A model generated the notes under the pieces. It was not told the origin of the DNA. It saw only the letters and a program-made list of their open reading frames with translations, and made no database searches. Shown here in pieces: positions 6,683 to 11,435 of a stretch of DNA of 11,435 bases. The stretch is from Gammaproteobacteria bacterium (GTDB lineage: Bacteria; Pseudomonadota; Gammaproteobacteria; Competibacterales; Competibacteraceae), in the NCBI GenBank assembly GCA_003562535.1, contig PWUP01000347.1:1-11435 (forward strand), in the 5' to 3' direction. The position numbers and the translations under genes are program-made. The number at the start of each line of letters is the position of its first letter. Positions within the stretch are counted from its first letter, which is position 1.

Positions 6683-7906
6683 CTAAAACGCGAGATCATT
6701 AATACTAATAATCGCCACCAAGATAGACATGATAATTGCGGCGATGATCATCCCCAATCCGAGAATTAATATCGGCTCCAGCAGTGACAACAAACGCTTG
6801 ACCGTGGTCTGCACTTCACCGTCATAGGTATCCGCCACTTGTAACAGCATGGCATCCAACTGGCCGGTTTCTTCACCCACGCGGATCATGTGAATCGCCA
6901 AGGGCGGAAATACCTCTTGCTTGAGCAGTGGCTCAGCCAGACCCTGACCGGCTTTGAGATTTTCTGCAACTGCACCCAAGGATTCCGCCAACACCTGATT
7001 AGCGATAATTTCTCGCACAATGCCTAAGGCACTGAGTAAGGGGACGCCATTACGCAATAAGGTTCCCAAAGTACGTGCTAGCCGTGCGGTTTCCACCTTG
7101 GCGATTAAATCGCCGACTAAGGGGATGCGCAAAGCCAAGCGATCCCAACGCCGCCGGGTGTAGAGATGACTGAATTGCTGGCGGAAAAACAGTAAAGCCC
7201 CCACAATTAATCCCCCACCCACCCACCAATAACGGCGCACTGCTTCACCTAAGCCAATCACGATTTGAGTCGCCAAGGGCAAGGCTTCACCGGCATCGTC
7301 GAACAGAGTCTGGAATTGCGGCACCACATAGGTCAATAAAATCACCACCGAGGCACCGGCAACAATCAGCAGAATCAACGGGTAGATTAATGCTGAGGTG
7401 ACGGTGTCTTTTAACGCCTTACTGCGCTCCAAAAACTCCGCCAGCCGCTCCAGCACCACTTCCAGTGACCCACCAGCTTCACCGGCGCGGATCATATTTA
7501 AATACAGACGGGTAAATACCCCGCTTTGGGCTTCTAGGGCATCGGCTAAACCTGAACCTCCGCGTACAGCTTCTTGAATACGCGTCAACAGTTTTTGCAC
7601 CTTGGGTTCGCTGTTGACGCTGATTAATACCGTCAGCGCCCGATCCAAGGGTAATCCAGCTTTCAGCAGTTTGGACAACTGCTGGGTGATCAGAGCAATA
7701 TGCTGTTGCGATATCCGCTGGCGACTGCCCAATAGCGGGATATTCAGCATCTGGCTCAAGCCCCCGCTATTGGCCTCTTCAACGGCCAAGGGCAACAGAC
7801 CCTGATCACGGAGTTTGAGAATCACCTCGTCCTGATTGGCCGCCATGATGTCCTCAGTGCGCAACTCACCGGCGGCATCGACAGCCTCAAAGCGAAACAC
7901 CGGCAT
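6683..7906 (-). CDS. gspF: GspF, T2SS inner-membrane platform protein
   Basis: This 407-residue protein has the usual GspF length. The N-terminal cytoplasmic region begins MPVFRFEAVDAAGE. Two repeated T2SF domains span roughly residues 68-193 and 272-396, each with an MIRAGEAGGSLE- or MIRVGEETGQLD-type motif (138-149, 340-351). Predicted transmembrane helices are about 170-194, 226-242 and 374-400. The C-terminus ISINDLAF resembles GspF rather than PilC. GspF sits in the inner membrane and couples the GspE ATPase to pseudopilin assembly. ATG 7906-7904 is preceded by AGGAGG within the end of gspE. A GTG immediately upstream (7909) and another at 7900 are alternatives. It follows the gspE stop by three bases, so the two are cotranslated. 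Confidence 0.94.
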   Translation of the reverse strand: MPVFRFEAVDAAGELRTEDIMAANQDEVILKLRDQGLLPLAVEEANSGGLSQMLNIPLLGSRQRISQQHIALITQQLSKLLKAGLPLDRALTVLISVNSEPKVQKLLTRIQEAVRGGSGLADALEAQSGVFTRLYLNMIRAGEAGGSLEVVLERLAEFLERSKALKDTVTSALIYPLILLIVAGASVVILLTYVVPQFQTLFDDAGEALPLATQIVIGLGEAVRRYWWVGGGLIVGALLFFRQQFSHLYTRRRWDRLALRIPLVGDLIAKVETARLARTLGTLLRNGVPLLSALGIVREIIANQVLAESLGAVAENLKAGQGLAEPLLKQEVFPPLAIHMIRVGEETGQLDAMLLQVADTYDGEVQTTVKRLLSLLEPILILGLGMIIAAIIMSILVAIISINDLAF

Positions 7907-7909
7907 CAC

Positions 7910-9622
7910 CTAGCCCTCCTGAGTCACACGCAGCACTTCTTCAACCGTCGTCTGCCCAGCGACGACTTTGCGTAAACCGTCTTCGTACATGGTCTGCATA
8001 CCATCAGCTCGGGCAGCGCGTTCAATCTCACCGGCGGTGGCGTGTTTCAGCACCAAAGCCCGCAGGGTATCGGTCATGGTCAGTAATTCCAGAATTGCCA
8101 GCCGACCTTGGTAGCCGGTTCCCGCGCAGTGCTCACAGCCTACGGCGCGGTACAGGGTCAGCGGAGATTTATTGCTAAATCTTTGCAATTGCAGTTCGTC
8201 AATCAGCTCGGGTAAGGCGGGATAGGGCTGGCGGCAGTGGGTACACAGCAGGCGTACTAAGCGCTGCCCCAAAATACCATTGACGGTAGACGTGAGCAGA
8301 TAATCTTCCATGCCCATATCCAGCAAGCGGGTCATCCCACCCGCAGCATCATTGGTGTGCAAACTGGATAAGACCAAATGCCCCGTCAGCGCCGACTGCA
8401 CGGCAATACGGGCGGTTTCCAAATCGCGGATTTCACCAATCATGATGATATCGGGGTCTTGGCGGACAATGGCTCGCAGCGCATTGGCAAAGGTCAGATC
8501 GATCTGGGGTTTGACTTGAATCTGATTCACCCCTTCAAGGTTATACTCGACGGGGTCTTCAACCGTGAGAATTTTCACCGTTGGGGTATTCAGGCGGGTC
8601 AGGGCAGTGTACAGGGTGGTGGATTTCCCCGAACCGGTTGGCCCAGTGACTAAGATAATCCCATGCGGCAACCGTAAAATCTCTAAAAACCGCTGCAGAG
8701 TCGTGTCACTAAAGCCGAGTTTTTCAAATTCAAACACTACACCGGATTTATCTAAAATCCGCATCACCACGCTTTCGCCGTGCATGGTCGGCACGGTGGA
8801 CACCCGCAAATCGATTTCCTTGCCCTGCACCCGCAATTGAATCCGCCCGTCTTGTGGCAGACGCCGTTCGGCGATATTCAACTTGGCCATAATTTTAATC
8901 CGCGAGATCACCGCCGCCGATAAGCGTGCGGGTGGGGATTCGACTTCAATCATCACCCCATCGATGCGATAGCGGACTTTCAGGCGACTCTCAAACGGTT
9001 CAATATGAATATCCGAAGCCCGTGACTCCACCGCCCGCGTCACCATGAGATTCACCAGACGAATCACCGGGGCTTCGCTGGCCAAATCGCGCAGTTGCTC
9101 AATATCGGCCTCGTTGTACTCCTCACTGCTGCCCAGCGACTCGACAATCTGCCCCATAGCACTACGGCTGCTGCCATACAGACGCTCAAAGGCATTATCA
9201 ATTTCCGACGGCAGACCGACACGCGGCTCGATGGTCTTGCTCCAAGCCATGTGCAGTGCGGCCAAACCATAGTCATCACCGGGATCGGCCACCGCCACGA
9301 TCAGGCGCTCTTCTTCATCGGCCAGCGGTAATATGTGCCGCGCCTTGAGAAAAGCCAGCGAGATGGCCTGTTCATCCAGCAGGGGGACTTCGGGGTAGTC
9401 TTGCGCAGCGACCAGCGGTAGGTCGTAGCAGGCGGCCAACACTTCGGCCATATCGCGTTCCGCCACCATGCCCAGTTTCAATAAGACCGAATGCAGGGCA
9501 TCGCCATTTTTCTGGCAGACTGCCGTGGCGCGCAATAGGTTCTCGCGGCTGAGCTTGCCGCGTTCCACCAACAGTTCGCCGAGCTGCTCGCTCAGCGGCG
9601 GATCAGCGACTACGGCATTCAT
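7910..9622 (-). CDS. gspE: GspE, T2SS assembly ATPase
   Basis: This 570-residue cytoplasmic ATPase powers pseudopilus assembly. An N-terminal GspE_N/MshEN-type region (about 8-150) includes LGELLVERGKLS. The catalytic core follows: an Asp-box/His segment SRASDIHIEPFESRLKVRYRIDG (200-222), Walker A GPTGSGKST (327-335), atypical Walker B DIIMIGEIRD (391-400) and a His box GHLVLSSLHTND (414-425). Two zinc-type pairs, C460-x2-C463 and C496-x2-C499, form the tetracysteine motif typical of GspE. All key motifs are present, so it should be active. ATG 9622-9620 is preferred; it overlaps an upstream 73-codon ORF by four bases (ATGA). GGAG lies 11 bases upstream, rather far, and a GTG at 9631 is possible. 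It heads the set B operon. Confidence 0.95.
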   Translation of the reverse strand: MNAVVADPPLSEQLGELLVERGKLSRENLLRATAVCQKNGDALHSVLLKLGMVAERDMAEVLAACYDLPLVAAQDYPEVPLLDEQAISLAFLKARHILPLADEEERLIVAVADPGDDYGLAALHMAWSKTIEPRVGLPSEIDNAFERLYGSSRSAMGQIVESLGSSEEYNEADIEQLRDLASEAPVIRLVNLMVTRAVESRASDIHIEPFESRLKVRYRIDGVMIEVESPPARLSAAVISRIKIMAKLNIAERRLPQDGRIQLRVQGKEIDLRVSTVPTMHGESVVMRILDKSGVVFEFEKLGFSDTTLQRFLEILRLPHGIILVTGPTGSGKSTTLYTALTRLNTPTVKILTVEDPVEYNLEGVNQIQVKPQIDLTFANALRAIVRQDPDIIMIGEIRDLETARIAVQSALTGHLVLSSLHTNDAAGGMTRLLDMGMEDYLLTSTVNGILGQRLVRLLCTHCRQPYPALPELIDELQLQRFSNKSPLTLYRAVGCEHCAGTGYQGRLAILELLTMTDTLRALVLKHATAGEIERAARADGMQTMYEDGLRKVVAGQTTVEEVLRVTQEG

Positions 9623-9840
9623 GACGCACACTGCTCCGAATTTAATACTCGAAAGTGCTCATTCGGTGATTCGCTCTGCGTTGATGGCACCCGGGTTTGA
9701 CCGGGCGAGCAACTGGAGTCCTGGTTGAGCAGTCCCAACCGGAGGCGCTCAGTCCGTTCCAGTTGCGATGTGTAGGTCGGATTAACCAGAACGACCGCAG
9801 AACCTCTACGGCTTGAAACGCGGTCAAATGTACGCTGCAT
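9619..9840 (-). CDS. Unrecognised 73-codon ORF overlapping the gspE start; doubtful gene
   Basis: An ATG at 9840-9838 opens a 73-residue frame whose TGA overlaps the gspE ATG as ATGA, the geometry of translational coupling. The product (MQRTFDRVSSRRGSAVVLVN… ending in EQCAS) is polar, rich in Ser, Arg and Thr, with no transmembrane segment and no family I recognise. Its own start has no Shine-Dalgarno sequence. A much better initiation site 16 bases upstream is in a different frame and stops after ten codons. The region also contains several hairpins, and codon choice includes AGA and GGA, which are unusual next to the neighbouring genes. It may be a small coupling ORF, a frame remnant, or chance within an RNA leader. 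Confidence 0.3.
   Translation of the reverse strand: MQRTFDRVSSRRGSAVVLVNPTYTSQLERTERLRLGLLNQDSSCSPGQTRVPSTQSESPNEHFRVLNSEQCAS
9690..9811 (-). promoter_or_regulatory. Structured 5' leader of gspE (three hairpins)
   Basis: Three stems can be drawn on the minus-strand RNA. The first is CCGTAGA/TCTGCGG (9811-9805 with 9801-9795, one G·U, three-base loop). The second has a perfect nine-pair outer stem GCAACTGGA/TCCAGTTGC (9766-9758 with 9717-9709). This encloses a seven-pair hairpin GGTTGGG-ACTG-CTCAACC (9740-9723, one G·U). The third is CCCGG/CCGGG (9705-9701 with 9694-9690). In both imperfect stems the odd pair is G·U on the minus strand but A·C on the plus strand, pointing to structure in the gspE transcript. 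The function is unknown; a decayed palindromic repeat is an alternative. Confidence 0.4.
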
Positions 9841-9856
9841 AGACGACCGACTCCAT
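9824..9856 (-). CDS. Ten-codon upstream ORF in the gspE leader
   Basis: ATG at 9856-9854 follows AGGAG with a five-base spacer, the strongest initiation signal in this region. It encodes MESVVYAAYI and then a TGA. It sits between a candidate promoter (about 9890) and the hairpins at 9690-9811, the layout of a leader peptide. No run of a single amino acid of the kind seen in classic attenuators is present, apart from two Tyr and two Val. It could alternatively be the true start of a longer gene now broken by a one-base shift into the 73-codon frame. Confidence 0.35.
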   Translation of the reverse strand: MESVVYAAYI

Positions 9857-9889
9857 GATATCTCCTGAATATTTACACCCGTGCAGTCT

Positions 9890-9895
9890 ATGATA
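9890..9895 (-). promoter_or_regulatory. Candidate -10 box of the gspE-F-G-H-I operon
   Basis: On the minus strand this reads TATCAT, five of six matches to TATAAT. It would start a transcript near 9883 with a leader of roughly 260 bases before gspE. The -35 region at the usual distance (GGGTAA) is poor, so the promoter is weak or needs an activator. Confidence 0.35.
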
Positions 9896-9974
9896 CCCCT
9901 AAAACCCGACGATTACCCATCCTCAAATCATTTAATCATGGTGGATAGACCCGTTGTAGGCCGTCAGGATTGCC

Positions 9975-10175
9975 TTACCCCATAACCCGCCGAAACACCA
10001 CCCGCTCCAGACCAATGCCAACCACAGCAAAGCGCTGCACCGTGCTCAAGCCATAGCGCTGTTGTAACACCACCCCATAACGCTGCGCTTGCTCCGTCGC
10101 CTCGTCCAGCTTGGCTACCACGGCGGGCAGGGCTTCGAGTTCGGCCTGCGTTTTGGCTTTGAGTTGTTTACTCGT
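9975..10175 (-). pseudogene. C-terminal remnant of a protein, possibly AAA-ATPase-like/PD-(D/E)XK nuclease family
   Basis: About 65 codons of an apparent coding frame end at TAA 9977-9975. The sequence LDEATEQAQRYGVVLQQRYG followed by TVQRFAVVGIGLERVVFRRV resembles, from memory, the C-terminus of proteins with an AAA-ATPase-like domain and a PD-(D/E)XK nuclease-like domain (DUF1703 type), where a helix is followed by a beta strand of the form xxAVVxxGxERxVxR. The frame continues upstream only through a palindromic repeat (10180-10205) to an ATG at 10208, giving a spurious HSHAGAWERV start. The N-terminal bulk of any such protein is absent. It is most simply the stump of a longer gene. Family identity is tentative. 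Confidence 0.45.
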
Positions 10176-10179
10176 TACT

Positions 10180-10205
10180 CGTTCCCACGCTCCTGCGTGG
10201 GAATG
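10180..10205. repeat. Palindromic repeat (REP-like), TTCCCACGC arms
   Basis: Arms TTCCCACGC (10182-10190) and GCGTGGGAA (10195-10203) are perfect inverted repeats around a four-base loop TCCT, with an outer G·T and a C-G pair extending the stem. I recognise this sequence type as an interspersed palindrome in various gammaproteobacterial genomes, where it yields spurious peptides such as SHAGAWER. The left side is preceded by a seven-base tandem duplication ACTCGTT-ACTCGTT (10170-10183). Confidence 0.7.
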
Positions 10206-10230
10206 CATACCGAGCCTACATCATCCACCT

Positions 10231-10261
10231 CGTCATTCCGCCATGTACTAGCGCAATGACG
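10231..10261. repeat. Second palindromic repeat, CGTCATT arms
   Basis: CGTCATTCCGC (10231-10241) and GCGCAATGACG (10251-10261) are inverted repeats with one mismatch in eleven, around a nine-base loop. The CGTCATTCC…AATGACG form resembles dispersed intergenic palindromes common in proteobacteria. It differs in sequence from the neighbouring palindrome at 10180-10205. There is no T run, so terminator function is not supported. Confidence 0.6.
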
Positions 10262-10353
10262 GCAGAGATCAAGCGTATCTGTGTCTATCCGTGTGCATCG
10301 GTGGTTAAATCATTAAAACGCACCCGCAACCACGATTGAAAGACATCAACGCA

Positions 10354-10386
10354 TTGATCAGATTAATGCCTTACTGTAAAGTAAGG
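10354..10386 (+). promoter_or_regulatory. Promoter and operator-like palindrome of the antitoxin-toxin pair
   Basis: TTGATC (10354-10359) and TAAAGT (10377-10382), 17 bases apart, form a plausible sigma-70 promoter with four of six matches in each box. A perfect inverted repeat CCTTAC-N6-GTAAGG (10369-10386) covers the -10 box. That position suits an operator for autoregulation by the AbrB-type antitoxin encoded 25 bases downstream, as is usual for toxin-antitoxin operons. Confidence 0.5.
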
Positions 10387-10410
10387 AAAATAACATTCTG
10401 GAGCCGTTCC

Positions 10411-10653
10411 ATGACGACCGCTACCTTGACCAGTAAGGGTCAAATCACTATTCCTGCTGATATTCGCCATCGCCTAGGCGTTGAGGCCGGCGACCGGATC
10501 GAGTTTGTCGAACTGGCTGAAGGCGGCTTTGCAATCAAACCAGCCACTGATGATGTGCGTTCATTGAAAGGGTTATTGCGCAAACCGGATCAGCCTGTAA
10601 GTGTCGATGCTATGAATGCGGCAATACGGCAACGGCTCGGTCGGCATCAATGA
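10411..10653 (+). CDS. vapB: AbrB/SpoVT-family antitoxin (VapB-like)
   Basis: This 80-residue protein begins MTTATLTSKGQITIPADIRHRLGVEAGDRIEFVE, the swapped-hairpin AbrB/SpoVT DNA-binding fold with its signature SKGQITIP and the LGVxxGD turn. The C-terminal half (SLKGLLRKPDQPVSVDAMNAAIRQRLGR) is the toxin-binding tail typical of VapB partners of PIN toxins. The ATG at 10411 has GGAG seven bases upstream and matches the domain start; the frame is open upstream to 10336 but without homology. It would bind the palindrome at 10369-10386 and neutralise the toxin. Its stop overlaps the toxin start as ATGA. Since that toxin gene is broken, the antitoxin may now be an orphan. Confidence 0.88.
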   Translation: MTTATLTSKGQITIPADIRHRLGVEAGDRIEFVELAEGGFAIKPATDDVRSLKGLLRKPDQPVSVDAMNAAIRQRLGRHQ

Positions 10654-10874
10654 TCGGCATTGATACCAATGTCTTGGTGCGTTATATCGCCCAAGATGAT
10701 CCGGTGCAGTCCAAACGGGCGACCCAACTTGTTGAACAGGTGTGCAGTGAAGCAACGCCGGGTTCAAACGGTTTCAAACGTCCAGCGTGGCTCGCCGGTA
10801 CTAATATCGACAGCATAAAACTGATGGTCATGAGCACCAAAATAGGCGGTGTCCTGAACAATCGCCGGTGCTGA
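10650..10874 (+). pseudogene. vapC: VapC-type PIN toxin, truncated after about 38 codons
   Basis: The ATG overlaps the antitoxin stop (ATGA). Residues 1-38, MIGIDTNVLVRYIAQDDP and then VQSKRATQLVEQVCSEATPG, are the N-terminus of a PIN-domain RNase toxin with the first catalytic Asp (Asp5). Homologues normally continue with a hydrophobic strand such as FVSLVVLVELVW and reach about 130-140 residues with three more acidic active-site residues. Here, from about 10764, the frame reads antisense through the beta-propeller gene to a stop at 10872, adding about 36 unrelated residues. Three of four catalytic acids are lost, so it should be inactive. The break coincides with the end of the opposing gene, suggesting a deletion or other rearrangement junction, or an assembly join. 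Confidence 0.82.
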
Positions 10875-11435
10875 CATGATCGAGCCACCCGATTGAAACG
10901 CCCAGTGTTGTTCACCGGTGATCGCGTCGAGCGCATAGAGACGGCCATCGGCACTGCCAAAGTAGATCACCCCTTCCGACAAGGCGGGCGATGATGTCAC
11001 AAAATAATCGGTTTCAAAGTCCCACAGTTTTTGCCCTGTGTGGCGATCCAGTGCATAGAGGTAACCATCCGCACTGGTGACATACACCCGATCATCGGAC
11101 AGTGCAGCCGAAGATAGAATAGAGCCTGTCGTGCGGAATACCCAGAGCCGTTCTCCGGTTAAGGCATCGAGTGCGTAGAAAAAGTCGTTTAACCCCCCGA
11201 TATACACCACCCCATCAAATACGAGGGGCGCGGCCACGACATGATCAAATGGCCCTTGTGACCAGCGTTCTTCACGGGTTGCACTATCCACCGCGTACAC
11301 ATAGCCATCATGACTGCCAAAATAGACCATCCCGTTATAAACCACCGGTGAAGAGGACACTGTACCGTAGGTTTCAAAACGCCAGAGTATTCCCTTTAAT
11401 GTCTGGGGGCCTGTTGTGGGATACACCCCAGTGCG
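10764..11435 (-). CDS. PQQ-type beta-propeller repeat protein, partial
   Basis: The frame is open from the right window edge for 223 codons to TGA 10766-10764. It consists of roughly five blades of about 40 residues with the recurring pattern SSPxVxxGxVYFGSxDGxVYALDxxTGExxWxFxT, the PQQ-like repeat found in BamB-type and PQQ-dehydrogenase propellers. No signal peptide is visible because the N-terminus lies outside. A GTG at 11426 is in frame, but upstream codons (RTG before VYPTTGP) look coding, so the gene probably begins beyond the window. Such proteins are usually periplasmic or extracytoplasmic; ligand and role cannot be told. The sequence stops right after a blade-closing WTFETV, where another blade would be expected, at the vapC junction, so the C-terminus is probably truncated too. 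Confidence 0.8.
   Translation of the reverse strand, partial: RTGVYPTTGPQTLKGILWRFETYGTVSSSPVVYNGMVYFGSHDGYVYAVDSATREERWSQGPFDHVVAAPLVFDGVVYIGGLNDFFYALDALTGERLWVFRTTGSILSSAALSDDRVYVTSADGYLYALDRHTGQKLWDFETDYFVTSSPALSEGVIYFGSADGRLYALDAITGEQHWAFQSGGSIMSAPAIVQDTAYFGAHDHQFYAVDISTGEPRWTFETV

Noticed and set aside
7910..9622. Possibility that gspE/gspF are type IV pilus pilB/pilC
   Set aside because: The following GspG with its calcium-loop C-terminus, the H and I pseudopilins, the tetracysteine motif in the ATPase and the NDLAF end of the platform protein fit T2SS better.
10176..10208. HSHAGAWERV start of the 77-codon frame
   Set aside because: It is the translation of a palindromic repeat, not a natural N-terminus; only the portion below about 10175 looks coding.
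10268..10312. GTGTCTATCCGTGTGCATCGGTGGTTA stretch as a repeat element
   Set aside because: Phrases like this recur between genes in many bacteria, but only one copy is clear in this window; the vaguely similar stretch near 1830-1850 does not align well.
10336..10410. Upstream extension of the antitoxin frame (MKDINALIRL…)
   Set aside because: It covers the promoter and operator palindrome, and the AbrB fold begins at the ATG at 10411, which has a proper Shine-Dalgarno sequence.
10758..10790. Repeated GTTTCAAA-type strings here and near 11010 and 11370 as possible CRISPR repeats
   Set aside because: They encode the recurrent FET of the propeller blades, are irregular, and have no uniform spacers.

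Overview
The window looks like chromosomal DNA from a gammaproteobacterium of moderate G+C content (near 50-55% by eye). PcnB aligns along nearly its whole length with my memory of the E. coli protein, UbiD is of the ubiquinone-pathway type, and the main theme is a Gram-negative type II secretion system (T2SS). No species can be named from the sequence alone.

Layout. Nearly everything from 1 to 9.9 kb lies on the minus strand, so transcription there runs from high to low coordinates. At 9622-5337 is a T2SS block, gspE-F-G-H-I (set B: ATPase, inner-membrane platform, three pseudopilins), preceded by a roughly 260-nt structured leader. Next is pcnB (5267-3951), then a second pseudopilin block gspG-H-I-J (set A, 3880-2004). 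A tRNA-Arg(CCG) on the plus strand (1909-1985) separates gspJ from ubiD (1816-350). The window begins inside a universal stress protein gene (298 to the left edge). GspG, GspH and GspI therefore each occur twice, on either side of pcnB. Only set A has GspJ and only set B has GspE/F. GspC, D, K, L, M and N are not in the window.

From 9.97 kb rightward the DNA looks like eroded accessory sequence. It holds the C-terminal remnant of what may be a PD-(D/E)XK/AAA-type protein, two different palindromic repeats, an intact AbrB-type antitoxin gene with a promoter/operator-like site, a VapC-type toxin gene broken after about 38 codons, and a PQQ-type beta-propeller gene on the minus strand. That last gene meets the toxin break at the same point and runs off the right edge.

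How the genes work together. GspE powers and GspF anchors assembly of a pseudopilus. GspG would be its main subunit, and GspH, GspI and GspJ its minor subunits, which prime or cap it. PcnB polyadenylates RNA and UbiD decarboxylates a ubiquinone precursor; both are housekeeping genes with no evident link to secretion. The most unusual points are the duplicated but diverged G-H-I sets, the structured gspE leader with a short upstream ORF, and the vapC/propeller junction.
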